Below, piece by piece: positions 44,476 to 54,735 of a stretch of 64,000 bases of DNA (within the stretch, counting starts at the first letter, position 1; each line of letters opens with the position of its first letter). Both the position numbers and the translations under genes were made by a program. This stretch comes from UBA11855 sp035297385 (lineage in GTDB: Archaea > Thermoproteota > Bathyarchaeia > Bathyarchaeales > Bathycorpusculaceae), in the NCBI GenBank assembly GCA_035297385.1, contig DATGZD010000070.1, forward strand, positions 3,969 to 67,968. The letters are read 5' to 3'. The notes under the pieces were generated by a model. The model saw only the letters and a program-made list of their open reading frames with translations, ran no database searches and had not been told where the DNA came from.

Positions 44476-44653
44476 CAGTCAAGGAACACCAGACAATCAA
44501 AAATGCGTAATTCAATGCTAATATTTAAGATTAACGATACAAAAAATGAGAGCAACTTAAGCAGACCACCACGATTTTTATCTATAGCATAATTGGTTAA
44601 AGAAACATAAACTTCATTATAAATAGAAGGGACCAATCTTTTTAATGATAGAA

Positions 44654-45808
44654 TTAAATTCCTAAGTCAGTCCCATTCCAGAAGATAAGTCTAGTATAGT
44701 TGTATGCATGAATCTGCAATGAATCCTCATAAACAATGTCCAAACGATTACCATATTGGCTAACAAGACTGGTTACATCGCTCCAAATTTTGCTTGAAAA
44801 CTTATCTGGTCCCCATAATCCCCAGATTGAATCAGTTGGTCCACGAAAACCATACGCATAATCTTTTGGCAGGACATAAGCCATTCTATCACCGTATTCT
44901 GCAGGTTGTGGGTTGTGTTTCACGTAATTCCAGAACCTCTGTATGGTCTGAAGATGTTCAGGTTGCAAGATGCCATAGGTAACATTCATGTTTGGGTCTT
45001 TCGCGTAATCAAAGACCACAAAATACTTCGCCCCGTTCTGATAGGCTAACACAAGGTCATCATACATTTGCTGTCCAGACTCTAAGTACGGCGGCAATGT
45101 ATACGTGTAAGTTAACATTACACCCCAATCTTTACTATGTGCGGTGGCAGCACCTCTTGCGAGGGCAATGTTTATGGGTCTACTGTGATTCCAAGCTAAT
45201 TCTGCAAAAATCACGTCGTAGCCTGCTTTATAATCAAAATCGTATAGTGCATAATCCGAAGTCATCAACATTGAACCAGTTGGAATAAAATCAAGTAATG
45301 CATCATCTCTTATCTTTACCACGAACTTGTCTGCGGCATCTGGATAATTGTCAGCCTGTTTAACGACCGAAAAATACGGGTCATGGTCAACTTGATGTCC
45401 ACCAGGTTCATCATAACAATACAACCCAACAAACCGTACACCCCATGTCTGCCTAGCGTAGCCGCTCCATGCTGATTGGTTAAGCTGATAGGGATCATTG
45501 CTATCTCGGTTTGTATGTGCAAAAACAGCGAAAGATAACCCACTATCATACAGGTATTGACACATATTATTAACTTTAGTTTCATTAAACGTGATACCGT
45601 AGCTTCCAATAATGAAAAAGTTTGTGTAATCTTTGACTTCATCAACCCGTGCTTTAAGACTTGTCATATTATCATAGGCGGCGTCAACGCCCACAAAGAT
45701 ATTCGGTACGTCACTGTTTGCCTTGCTCTCAAGATAAACGTGAATTCCCGCAAAAAAGAACAGCGCAAGTAAAATGGCAACAACTGTATAAAGCAGCCAT
45801 GTTTTCAT
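44654..45808 (-). CDS. Membrane-anchored TIM-barrel-like protein, possible glycoside hydrolase
   Basis: A 384-residue protein with one N-terminal membrane helix (residues 5-25) and a large extracellular domain. Strand-ending motifs such as GVDAAYDN, FIIGSYG, VGLYCYDEPGG, VIFAELAWNHS and YFVVFDYAKD, with acidic residues at strand ends, suggest a (beta/alpha)8 barrel of the glycoside-hydrolase type. The DEP and AELAWN motifs are candidate catalytic sites. I do not recognise the family and the enzymatic role is inferred. It is 46 bases after the large PQQ-repeat gene on the same strand, so they may act together at the cell surface. Confidence 0.65.
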   Translation of the reverse strand: MKTWLLYTVVAILLALFFFAGIHVYLESKANSDVPNIFVGVDAAYDNMTSLKARVDEVKDYTNFFIIGSYGITFNETKVNNMCQYLYDSGLSFAVFAHTNRDSNDPYQLNQSAWSGYARQTWGVRFVGLYCYDEPGGHQVDHDPYFSVVKQADNYPDAADKFVVKIRDDALLDFIPTGSMLMTSDYALYDFDYKAGYDVIFAELAWNHSRPINIALARGAATAHSKDWGVMLTYTYTLPPYLESGQQMYDDLVLAYQNGAKYFVVFDYAKDPNMNVTYGILQPEHLQTIQRFWNYVKHNPQPAEYGDRMAYVLPKDYAYGFRGPTDSIWGLWGPDKFSSKIWSDVTSLVSQYGNRLDIVYEDSLQIHAYNYTRLIFWNGTDLGI

Positions 45809-45854
45809 TAGAGTTCACAACCCAAAAGGAAAGTGTTCGATAAAAACTCTTTCA

Positions 45855-48155
45855 TTATGGACATTGCTGAGCTAATTTGGATTGCTTTGACTGATTTAAC
45901 GGTCTTCGTCTATAAAGAAAGATCGCCAAGCCAATGAGTAGCAGCACAGAGATGATTACTACTAACACGAGGATAGTGAGCAATGAATCGGCTTCGGTTT
46001 GGGTCGACTGTGTTGGAGCACCTATTGCATACACTATATGATCATATGAGCCAAAATAAACTACGCCATTTACAACTGCCGGAGACGAAACAACCATATC
46101 GCCAGTACTGTAACTCCAGAGACGGTCGCCAGTCATTACTGCCAAAGCATAGAGTTGTTTGTCTGCCGATCCAACAATAACAACTCCTCCAACAATAGCA
46201 AGAGATGAATCTACGTCGCCGCCTGTGGCAAAATTCCATAGCTCGTTACCATTCGTTGCGTTTATAGCATAGACTCTATCATCACGTGAGCCAATATAGA
46301 CAATCCTATCAACTACTGCCGGAGAAGAATATACTGCACCAGCCGTTGTGAAGCTCCAGATTTCAGTACCATCTACAGCATTTAAGGCATAGACTTTGTT
46401 ATCCTGTGAACCAACGTAGACTACACCATCAACCACTGCTGGTGTAGAAACTACCATATCATTGGTTGCGAAATTCCAAATTAACGTACCGTTCAACGCG
46501 TCTAAGGCATACACGTTATTGTCTAATGAGCCAATATACAGGACATTATTAACGACTGTAGGAGAAGAAACAACGATTTTGTCCTGTGTCTCAAAATCCC
46601 ATAAATACTCACCGTTGGAGGCGTTTAATGCGTACACTTTGTTATCTTGCGAGCCAATATACAATATGCCATTAACAACAGTTGGTGATGAGACAACATG
46701 GAGACCCGTTTCAAAACTCCACTTTAGATTGCCAGTTTGAGCATCAAAAGCATACACCTTGTTATCATATGAGCCAACGTAGACTACACCATCAACCACA
46801 GTTGGAGATGAAAGAAGAATTTGACTACCAGTTTTATAACTCCAGATAACACTTTGGTGTAATTCCCAGTCGAAACTAGTTAAGCCAGTAGAAGCATTCA
46901 AAGCATAAAGCGTTCCATCAAGTGAGCCCACGTAAATTATGCCGTTAATCACAGCGGGTGAAGAATCCACTTTGGCACCTGTAACATGCTCCCAAACCAG
47001 ATAGCCAGTATTTGCATTTAACGCATAGAGCTTGCCATCCCATCCGCCCACAAAAACTGTATCATCAGCAAATTCAGGACGAGAAATAATCAAATCATTC
47101 GTTGCAAAACTCCATAATGGCTGTCCACTGGCAGAATTCAAAGCATAAACTCGATTATCATTCGAACCGACATAAACGACATTATTGGCGACAATAGGTG
47201 AAGAAGCCACACTGCTCCCAGTAGTGAAATTCCACGCCAAATCACCAGTATCTGCGTTTAAAGCATAAATGTTGCCATCTATTCCACCAATGTAAACAGT
47301 GCCGTTTGCGACGGTAGGCGATGAATACACATCGCTGTTTGTCATGTACTTCCAAAGTTGATCTCCAGTTACAGCATCTACAGCGTAGACATTGTTATCT
47401 AATGAACCGAAAAAGACTATTCCCTCAGATACAGTTGGAGAAGAAACAATGTTATCGTATGTTTCGAATGTCCAAACAGGGTTACCATTAGAAATGTTAA
47501 GGGCATAGAGTTTGTGGTCCAAAGAACCAATAAAGAGAAAACCATCAGCAACTGCAGGCGAAGACAACATAATCTGACCGCCCGTCGCGTAACTCCACTT
47601 TAATATTCCTGTTTGTTCATCGAAAGCATACACTTTTTTATCTTCCGAAGCAACATAGACAACGCCGTCTGAAACAATAGGATCAGAATCTACATAATAT
47701 CCAGTTGTGTAATTCCATACTTTTTTACCAGTATCAACGTCTAATGCATAGAAGTTGTCGTCCTCTGAACCCACAAAAATCAAGCCATTGGCTACTGCAG
47801 GGCGAGAAACAATGATACCATTAGTAGAATAATTCCATAATTCTGTTCCATCAGTAGCTCTAAACGCATAGATCTTATGGTCGTAAGAACCCACATACAC
47901 TACACCATCAGCTACTGTTGGTGAACCTACCTGTCCACCTGTATTAAACTTCCATAATGTCTGATTCGTCGAAGGAGCAGCTGAGCTTGAGCTCCCAGAA
48001 TGTGCTACATCATGCCTAAACATTGGCCACCAATCTGTAGCTGATTGTCCAAATGCTGGAATACTGTTGGTGAAAAATGATTTACAAATGAAAACTGAGA
48101 AGAATAGTGAAAGAACTATCAGAATGATTATAGAATACGCCGTCTCTCTTCTCAT
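45855..48155 (-). CDS. Surface PQQ-type beta-propeller protein, 16 repeats
   Basis: A 766-residue protein with an N-terminal signal/anchor helix, a WPMFRHDVAHSGSS lead, sixteen tandem repeats of about 40 residues (consensus LWxFxTGxxVxSSP, VVYVGSxDNKVYALNA), and a C-terminal membrane helix (LVVIISVLLLIGLAIFLY) followed by a basic tail. Sixteen repeats would fold as two eight-bladed propellers. A short insert (LTSFDWELHQS) separates repeats 9 and 10. The family includes PQQ dehydrogenases and BamB-like scaffolds; no catalytic residues for quinone use are visible, so binding or scaffolding outside the cell is more likely. The DNA repeats with the same 120-base period. Confidence 0.85.
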   Translation of the reverse strand: MRRETAYSIIILIVLSLFFSVFICKSFFTNSIPAFGQSATDWWPMFRHDVAHSGSSSSAAPSTNQTLWKFNTGGQVGSPTVADGVVYVGSYDHKIYAFRATDGTELWNYSTNGIIVSRPAVANGLIFVGSEDDNFYALDVDTGKKVWNYTTGYYVDSDPIVSDGVVYVASEDKKVYAFDEQTGILKWSYATGGQIMLSSPAVADGFLFIGSLDHKLYALNISNGNPVWTFETYDNIVSSPTVSEGIVFFGSLDNNVYAVDAVTGDQLWKYMTNSDVYSSPTVANGTVYIGGIDGNIYALNADTGDLAWNFTTGSSVASSPIVANNVVYVGSNDNRVYALNSASGQPLWSFATNDLIISRPEFADDTVFVGGWDGKLYALNANTGYLVWEHVTGAKVDSSPAVINGIIYVGSLDGTLYALNASTGLTSFDWELHQSVIWSYKTGSQILLSSPTVVDGVVYVGSYDNKVYAFDAQTGNLKWSFETGLHVVSSPTVVNGILYIGSQDNKVYALNASNGEYLWDFETQDKIVVSSPTVVNNVLYIGSLDNNVYALDALNGTLIWNFATNDMVVSTPAVVDGVVYVGSQDNKVYALNAVDGTEIWSFTTAGAVYSSPAVVDRIVYIGSRDDRVYAINATNGNELWNFATGGDVDSSLAIVGGVVIVGSADKQLYALAVMTGDRLWSYSTGDMVVSSPAVVNGVVYFGSYDHIVYAIGAPTQSTQTEADSLLTILVLVVIISVLLLIGLAIFLYRRRPLNQSKQSKLAQQCP

Positions 48156-48334
48156 GTTGTTTTCAACAAATACTATAGCTTTGAGTAATCCATAAAAGTT
48201 TTCATTAAGAAGACTCGTCGAAAAACGGGAAAAGATCTTCTAGACTAATCTTTACCTAATACTTGCGTTGATTGCTTCAATTATGACATTTTGATAGGTT
48301 TAGAGGATAAAAAGAAGAGTGCGAAATGTTGATA

Positions 48335-49459
48335 TTATTTAGTTTTTTTGCGTAGACTCTCTGGAATATAAGCGCAAGCTGGATCAGATTCATAGATGTC
48401 TCCGGTCAGAGCATATGATCTATTCCTGCAGCCACCACAAAGTTCTCTGTATTCACATACATTACATTTGCCTCTCAACACATTTCGGTCTCGAAAACTA
48501 CTGTAGTAGGGTGATTTTTGCATGTCCATCCAAACCTGCGTTAGATTATCTTCACGAACGTTACCAAGTCGCATAGGTTCAATTGGATGCAGATCGCTGT
48601 AGAAACAGGGGATTAAGTTGCCGTTTTCTGTAACACTAATGTAGCCACCGAACGCAAAGTAGGTGCATTTTCCATGGAATCGTTTCTCGTACCATTCATC
48701 AAAATTTGGTGGATTTCGCATTTTGACAACACGAGCATAGTGTGGACAGTGAACATGAATATCGAATTTGCCATCATATTTTTGGCTTAAATCCCAAATA
48801 TGATTTAAGACCCATTCGTATTGTTCGGGTGTTGGAGTTAACTTGTTATCTTCTTTTGCTCGTCCACTCGGTACTAGATGGTTAAACCAAACAAAGTTGG
48901 CATGATATTTATCAGCTAATTCACATACATGATCAAGATACTTATAATTAATGGAAGTAATTGCTGCGGCTAAACCGTTGAGGATCCCTGCTTTTGAGAC
49001 TTTTTGAATTGCTGTTAACGCCTTTTGGTATGATCCTTTGCCACGAAGTTGGTCATTTATTTCTTCTGGACCGTCGATGCTGATGGAGGTCCATACTTGA
49101 TTCTTTACTAAATTATCGTAGATTTCTCCATCAACAAAGCAACCATTTGTTAGGAGACAAACATTCAACCCTTTGCTCTTTGCGTATCCGACAATTTCAA
49201 AAATGTCTTTTCGTAGTAATGGTTCGCCACCTTTTAAGCCGAACCATTTGGCTCCGAAGTTATAGACTTCATCCACAAGGTGTAACGCTTCTTGGGTGGT
49301 TAATTCTCTTTCAGCACGTTTGTTAGTCGCATCCACATTACAATAAGCACAACGAGCGTTGCATTCACCTGTTGCTCTCCAAGAAGTCATCAATAACGGT
49401 CCTTTCTGAGTCAAATTAGAATCCTCTTTAAAGTTGCCTTGTTGGAAATCATTGTTCAT
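48335..49459 (-). CDS. Radical SAM enzyme with SPASM domain
   Basis: A 374-residue radical SAM protein. CNARCAYC at about residues 33-40 binds the [4Fe-4S]-SAM cluster, GLKGGEPLLRKD is the GGE-type SAM motif, and the C-terminal cysteines (GKCNVCEYRELCGGCRNRSY, then DPAC) form a SPASM domain for extra clusters. Family members mature peptides (PqqE, AlbA types) or make haem (AhbD/NirJ). No precursor peptide or haem genes are visible nearby. It lies between two large propeller genes and diverges from the second. The start is ATG 49457-49459. Confidence 0.88.
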   Translation of the reverse strand: MNNDFQQGNFKEDSNLTQKGPLLMTSWRATGECNARCAYCNVDATNKRAERELTTQEALHLVDEVYNFGAKWFGLKGGEPLLRKDIFEIVGYAKSKGLNVCLLTNGCFVDGEIYDNLVKNQVWTSISIDGPEEINDQLRGKGSYQKALTAIQKVSKAGILNGLAAAITSINYKYLDHVCELADKYHANFVWFNHLVPSGRAKEDNKLTPTPEQYEWVLNHIWDLSQKYDGKFDIHVHCPHYARVVKMRNPPNFDEWYEKRFHGKCTYFAFGGYISVTENGNLIPCFYSDLHPIEPMRLGNVREDNLTQVWMDMQKSPYYSSFRDRNVLRGKCNVCEYRELCGGCRNRSYALTGDIYESDPACAYIPESLRKKTK

Positions 49460-49677
49460 TTTAGACTTTTCGGACCTAAAAAAGATTATGTGATTTAACC
49501 AGCTTTTTACATGGACGAAACCCAGAAGAACTTAACAACAGTTAGCCCATTGGCAATCCCAGTCACTCACTTGGCTGGCATTAAATCCATCAACCGATGA
49601 ATACTGCCGTAAAGTTTATAGTACAACACAAGCTAGTCATTAATCGGGTCGTTTCACAACTTGTTGGGGTTAGGAAA

Positions 49678-52218
49678 ATGAGAATTAAGCGAACGACTCA
49701 TCGTTGGCTTATTATAACATTAGCTGTAGCATTGTTAATATCCACATTCATATTCGTTTTGTCGTTTCAAGGAAATATTGTCAACGCTCAAGACACTGAT
49801 ACTAACACAACTGATCCCTTGACAAAGTTTGAGTGGCCACAGTTCATGGGAAACTCGGATTTCTCACGTTTTTCAGCGGGTCCAGCCCCTTCAACCACAG
49901 ATATACTCTGGAAAGCGAATGTTACTGAAATTAGAAGCTTCATTGCAGCATTTGATGGCATGGTTTTCGTTTGTTCAAACACTTCTGTTATAGCTCTTAA
50001 TCGAGATACAGGAGCAACTATTTGGACTACAGACATTTTTATGAACGGAACATGGCCTGTTGCATACAAAATTGATGATACACATATGATTGTTGAGAGT
50101 ACATGCCTTAATCCGCAAACAGGCCAAATATTATGGACAAGCAGCAATTTCTGTGCAGATACAGGCAACTTTAATGCAAATGTCTACAGTCCGGAAGAAA
50201 AAATGTTCTACATAAAAGACCTCTCATATGTTGATGCATGGAGCTTCTCTGACCCTTCTAAACTGCCTATACTAGTATGGAGTACGTACGTTCCAGGTGG
50301 CGGCAGAGTTGGCTCAGGAATTACATATGGCGATGGAAAAGTCTTTCCTGGCTCTTTCACGGATTTACAGATGGCACTAGATGCCAAAACAGGCAATGTT
50401 CTCTGGACGGCTAGAACCAAGACACCTATGATATTCTCTGGTTCATACTATCAAGGTAGATTTCTACGAGGTGGCACAGATGATAATACAATGTATTGTT
50501 TTAATGCTACAAATGGTAATATTATTTGGACATACAACGCTGACTCTGTGGGATACTTTGTATCAGGTACAGCCGCAGCCTATGGCATGATTTATGAACC
50601 AAATAAGGATGGAAACATCTACGCCATAGATATTGATACAGGAAGGCTGGTTTGGAAATATCAAGGGCCTGGAACGATGCTGTTTCCTGGTATGCCAACT
50701 GTTGCAGATGGCAAACTTTACGTTACGAGTGGACAGAACGCAACATTTGGAGCTGAGATAGGTGGCTCACAATTTGTATGTTTGAATGCTTATACAGGAG
50801 AGGTAATCTGGAAACTGTCGATGGAAGCTTTCGCTCCACGCGAATCGGTTGCTATAGCCTACGGTAGACTATTCCTTATTCCAGGTGATGTAACTACAGC
50901 AGTTGATGCTTATTCAGGAAGCGAATATGTTGTTAAAGGACAGGTTTGGGCTTTTGGCAGTAATAACAGCCAAGTAAGTGACGGAGATTGGTCAATGTTC
51001 CGCCACGATTCAGTACGTTCATCAATTGGTACAGGTGGCCCATCGAATTTAACGTTAGTTTGGAAATTCATGACGAATGGAGCAGTTTACTCTTCCCCAA
51101 GCATCTCTAATGGCATTGTTTACGTAGGTTCACAGGACAAAAACATTTATGCCATCGATGCTTGGAGCGGGAATTCAATCTGGAATTTTACAACAGCAGG
51201 GACAATCGAATCTTCAGCAGCCATAACGAACGGCAGAGTCTACATAGCAAGCGATGATGGATACATTTATTGTCTAGATGCATATAGTGGCAAATTTATC
51301 TGGAAAACCTTCGACAACGGTGGCTTACCCAAAACATACGGCGCAGCAGTCATGCTTCGCTCATCACCTGCTGTGAGCGGAAACGTAGTATACATCGGGT
51401 CAATGGATGGCAACTTATATGCTCTTGACGCAAACACAGGCGCTATCGTTTGGAAGTTCACAACACAAGGACCAATCACATCATCTCCAACAGTTGCAGA
51501 TAATGCAGTTTACATTACCTCTGAAGAACCTGCTACAGGTGCCATCTACAAAATTGATGCTAATAGTGGAGCACAAATCTGGAAAAAACAACTCGACTAT
51601 GAGCAACAATTCACAGGTGGAACAGATATGCAAGGCACACCAACAATCGCAAATGGCATGGTCTACGTTTCTACCAACCTACGCACATATTATGGACTCG
51701 ATGTAGCTACTGGCGACACAGTCTGGTCCTTTACAAATCCTGATGCAACAGAATTTATCGTCTCTTCTCCAATCTATTTGAATGGACAACTTTTCGTGAT
51801 CGATAAATTTGATATAGCAGCTCTCAATGCCACAACTGGCAAGAAAATTTGGAGTTCATACTCTGGCGACGAACTATATGTTTCCCCCTCTTACGCCGAC
51901 GGCAACCTGTACGTTGCGACAAGCCAACGTCACATATTCATTATCAGCGCCATAAACGGTGACAAAACCTTGGCATACACTACACCATCTGCAAGCTGGT
52001 CCTCTCCGACACCCAGCAATGGACGATTATACATAGGAAATAATGATTGGAATATCTACTGTTTTACTGCAACCTTCACTTCTAAGCCTCCAAGTGACCA
52101 AATCAACCCACCAGCACAGACCGTGAATTATTTCTATGTTGGCATTGGAATAGCAATCATAATTGCAGTTGCATTAGTAGCAACTTTTGCCTATTTCAGG
52201 TCACGTAAAAACAAATAG
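49678..52218 (+). CDS. Surface PQQ-type beta-propeller protein, two-propeller
   Basis: An 846-residue protein with an N-terminal membrane/signal helix (WLIITLAVALLISTFIFVL), a WPQFMGNSDFSRFSAGP lead, then propeller blades (VFVCSNTSVIALNRDTG and others). A second lead, DGDWSMFRHDSVRSSIG, near residue 436 begins a second propeller, so it has two. A C-terminal helix (VGIGIAIIIAVALVATFAYF) anchors it with a basic tail. I chose ATG 49678, directly before the charged signal start, with AGGAAA just upstream. A TATA-like TTTATAG lies about 50 bases upstream. It is divergent from the SPASM gene. Confidence 0.85.
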   Translation: MRIKRTTHRWLIITLAVALLISTFIFVLSFQGNIVNAQDTDTNTTDPLTKFEWPQFMGNSDFSRFSAGPAPSTTDILWKANVTEIRSFIAAFDGMVFVCSNTSVIALNRDTGATIWTTDIFMNGTWPVAYKIDDTHMIVESTCLNPQTGQILWTSSNFCADTGNFNANVYSPEEKMFYIKDLSYVDAWSFSDPSKLPILVWSTYVPGGGRVGSGITYGDGKVFPGSFTDLQMALDAKTGNVLWTARTKTPMIFSGSYYQGRFLRGGTDDNTMYCFNATNGNIIWTYNADSVGYFVSGTAAAYGMIYEPNKDGNIYAIDIDTGRLVWKYQGPGTMLFPGMPTVADGKLYVTSGQNATFGAEIGGSQFVCLNAYTGEVIWKLSMEAFAPRESVAIAYGRLFLIPGDVTTAVDAYSGSEYVVKGQVWAFGSNNSQVSDGDWSMFRHDSVRSSIGTGGPSNLTLVWKFMTNGAVYSSPSISNGIVYVGSQDKNIYAIDAWSGNSIWNFTTAGTIESSAAITNGRVYIASDDGYIYCLDAYSGKFIWKTFDNGGLPKTYGAAVMLRSSPAVSGNVVYIGSMDGNLYALDANTGAIVWKFTTQGPITSSPTVADNAVYITSEEPATGAIYKIDANSGAQIWKKQLDYEQQFTGGTDMQGTPTIANGMVYVSTNLRTYYGLDVATGDTVWSFTNPDATEFIVSSPIYLNGQLFVIDKFDIAALNATTGKKIWSSYSGDELYVSPSYADGNLYVATSQRHIFIISAINGDKTLAYTTPSASWSSPTPSNGRLYIGNNDWNIYCFTATFTSKPPSDQINPPAQTVNYFYVGIGIAIIIAVALVATFAYFRSRKNK

Positions 52219-52232
52219 GTACATCTTTTAGC

Positions 52233-52886
52233 TTATGATGTTTTAGGCTTAAGCTCTGCCTTCTTAATCTCAAAATATCCTTTGGATTTTTTCCAAACTG
52301 TTTTTGATTTTGTGATGTTTATGCTCTTCTTGTAGATTGGGCAATCGACCACGAATGTATGGTACTCGCCAAACTCGCCGATAGGGTTTATGCTTCTGTC
52401 AGCTTTCAACTTTTCCAACTCACGGAGCATGCTGTCATCGATTTCTTTTCCAAGCCAATCCTTGTTGGCACCCATAGAAACATCGACTTCGATTACTAAC
52501 ATCCGAAAGCCTAATTGATTCATCTCAGACAATGCTGTTAAAGGGTTTTTGCCCCATAATGGCGCATAATGTTTGACATTGATAGGGTCACATATTTCGT
52601 GGTAATAGTCGATGTGTTCAGAAGTTGTCATTACCCCTGAGATGAATGTTCCCGCTTTCACCTTCTGTAACCCTTTTCTTATATCCGAGACTCTACCTCC
52701 TACGGTAATCGCTGGAATTCCTATAGACTCTGAAACCAATTTCATTAACCACTTATTATCTAAGTGAGCTTTGCCACCAATTTTTATGAACATTAAATAA
52801 TCTACTTTCACGCCTTCTTGTAATGCGGCGTAGAGGGCATACATTGAGTCTTTTCCACCAGATAACGAAACAACCACGCTGGACAT
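52233..52886 (-). CDS. Diphthine--ammonia ligase (DPH6-type), copy 2
   Basis: A 217-residue PP-loop protein. SGGKDSMYALYAAL is at residues 9-22, ISGVMTTSEHIDYYHEICD in the middle, and GEFGEYHTFVVDCPIYKKSI near the C-terminus. This is the better match to archaeal DPH6, which amidates diphthine on EF2 with ATP and ammonia. Copy 1 at 15703-16368 keeps the same motifs with a divergent core. I chose the ATG at 52884-52886; a TTG five codons upstream is the alternative. It converges with the propeller gene and diverges from the amidohydrolase gene. Confidence 0.85.
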   Translation of the reverse strand: MSSVVVSLSGGKDSMYALYAALQEGVKVDYLMFIKIGGKAHLDNKWLMKLVSESIGIPAITVGGRVSDIRKGLQKVKAGTFISGVMTTSEHIDYYHEICDPINVKHYAPLWGKNPLTALSEMNQLGFRMLVIEVDVSMGANKDWLGKEIDDSMLRELEKLKADRSINPIGEFGEYHTFVVDCPIYKKSINITKSKTVWKKSKGYFEIKKAELKPKTS

Positions 52887-53001
52887 CTGCAAGAGCCTCA
52901 ATTTAACGTTGGCTTTACCCGTATTAAGGCAGGAATATAAGAGTATATGTTTCGCTATTGTAAGCGAACACTTATTTGTCCATGCCAGAATACTTCTGAA
53001 T

Positions 53002-54549
53002 ATGGCTGACTTAGTCTTAATTAATGCTAATGTATTAACGATGAACCCTGCACAGCCTCATGCTGAAGCAGTAGCTATAGTAAAAGATCGCATCGTCAGA
53101 GTTTGTAAGACAGACGAAGTCTCTTCACTAATTGAAGAAAACACAAAGATTCTGGACTTACAGAGGAAAACCATCATTCCAGGGTTCATAGATACACATA
53201 TTCATGTTGCGGATTTTGGACGAACTCTCGCTTGGTTGGACTTAAAGGAAGTTGATTCCATAAAAAAACTTCAAGATATCGTCGAGGAACGAGCAAAGGA
53301 AACGTTGAAAGATAGATGGATCTTAGGTTCAGGATGGAACCAAGAGAACTTTGTAGAAAAACGTCGACCTACACTGCAAGAACTTGATGCTGTGGCACCA
53401 GATAATCCGATTATCCTATATCATCAACTTGGACGTGCCTGTATAACGAACAGTAAAGCGCTGAGATTATCAGGGATCACAAAAACAACTTATATTCAAA
53501 ACGATGGTGTTATCGAAAAAGATTCGGAAACAGGAGAACTAACAGGCATCTTGGAAGGTTCTGCTACTGACTTAGTTTGGAATTGCATCCCTGCACCTAC
53601 TGAAGAAGAAACTGTAGAGGCAGCGAAGGAAGCGTGCAGAAAAATAGTTGAAGCAGGCATAACAAGCATCCATTGGATTGCATTATCAGACACTGAAGCA
53701 TCAATCGCACAGAAACTTATACAGGGAGATGAGGTAATGCCAAGAGTTTTTCTCATCGTTACATCAGAGATTTTTGAAAATCTATCTTCAGATAAAACTA
53801 ATATGAATATTAATGGAGTGTTAGTTTTTTTGGATGGCTACCTTGCATCGCAGACAGCTGCTCTCAAGCAACCATATGTCGGTAATGCAGCAAACAACGG
53901 AAAAATGTACTACACTCAAGAAGAAATGAATCAATTGGTAGCTAAGATTCGTGAAGCAGATCTTCAAATAGTAATACATGCTATGGGCGATAAAGCTATT
54001 GACGTTGCTCTTAAAGCACTCCAATCAATAACCAAAACAGGGAACTATCCTAATCGTTTAGAACAGGCGGCACTTCTCAACAGAAGATTAATTGAAAGCA
54101 TAAGGAGAACGAAACCTATTGTGTCTATCCAGCCGAAGGTCGTAGAGTCAGAATTTAACATGTGGTCAGCAATCGAACATCTTGGCGAGGGTCGAGCTAG
54201 AATGCTTTTTCCACTTAAAGCCTTGATAAAAAATGGCGTATGCATAATAGCTGGCTCAGATTGTCCAATGGAACCCTTAAGCCCAATGTTAGGAATTCAA
54301 TCTCTGGTTATGAGAAAACCATTCTCAGAAGAACGCCTCAGCGTTGAAGAAGCATTACGACTTTACTCCCTCAATGCTGCTGTTGCAACCGAAGAGGAAA
54401 AAGAAAAAGGTTCAATTGAGGAAGGTAAATTAGCTGACCTTACTGTGCTTTCGCAAAATCCAATGACGATTGCTTCAGATGAACTGGCTAATATTATGAT
54501 TGAGATGACTGTTATTGGCGGAAGAATACTATACCAAAAATTGTCCTAA
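53002..54549 (+). CDS. YtcJ-family amidohydrolase (imidazolonepropionase/D-amidase-like)
   Basis: A 515-residue metal-dependent hydrolase of the amidohydrolase superfamily. GFIDTHIHVAD holds the HxH metal pair, VIHAMGDKAIDVALKAL a further His, and IIAGSDCPMEPLSPMLG the catalytic Asp. The N-terminal strands ADLVLINANVLTMNPA and C-terminal KLADLTVLSQNPM form the usual small beta domain. It acts on N-acyl or amide bonds, substrate unknown. I chose ATG 53002; an upstream frame from 52909 lacks any conserved sequence. Confidence 0.85.
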   Translation: MADLVLINANVLTMNPAQPHAEAVAIVKDRIVRVCKTDEVSSLIEENTKILDLQRKTIIPGFIDTHIHVADFGRTLAWLDLKEVDSIKKLQDIVEERAKETLKDRWILGSGWNQENFVEKRRPTLQELDAVAPDNPIILYHQLGRACITNSKALRLSGITKTTYIQNDGVIEKDSETGELTGILEGSATDLVWNCIPAPTEEETVEAAKEACRKIVEAGITSIHWIALSDTEASIAQKLIQGDEVMPRVFLIVTSEIFENLSSDKTNMNINGVLVFLDGYLASQTAALKQPYVGNAANNGKMYYTQEEMNQLVAKIREADLQIVIHAMGDKAIDVALKALQSITKTGNYPNRLEQAALLNRRLIESIRRTKPIVSIQPKVVESEFNMWSAIEHLGEGRARMLFPLKALIKNGVCIIAGSDCPMEPLSPMLGIQSLVMRKPFSEERLSVEEALRLYSLNAAVATEEEKEKGSIEEGKLADLTVLSQNPMTIASDELANIMIEMTVIGGRILYQKLS

Positions 54550-54735
54550 TAACATAGTCTCTTATGATTTGCTTTCTGAAAGAGTATCTTATTAGCGTTT
54601 AAGGATTAGATATGATCAATCTAAAAGTTCAAAGACTATAATTTAAGTTTATAATCCCAAACTTTTCTAATGGTTAAATTTATAAACGTGCCCAAATGAT
54701 ATAGTCCAACAATCAACTTAGGAAAGGGAGAAAAA

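Noticed and set aside
45855..48155. Periodic DNA repeats that might be taken for a CRISPR array or minisatellite
   Set aside because: The 120-base period encodes propeller blades in one open frame, with no fixed repeat-spacer structure.
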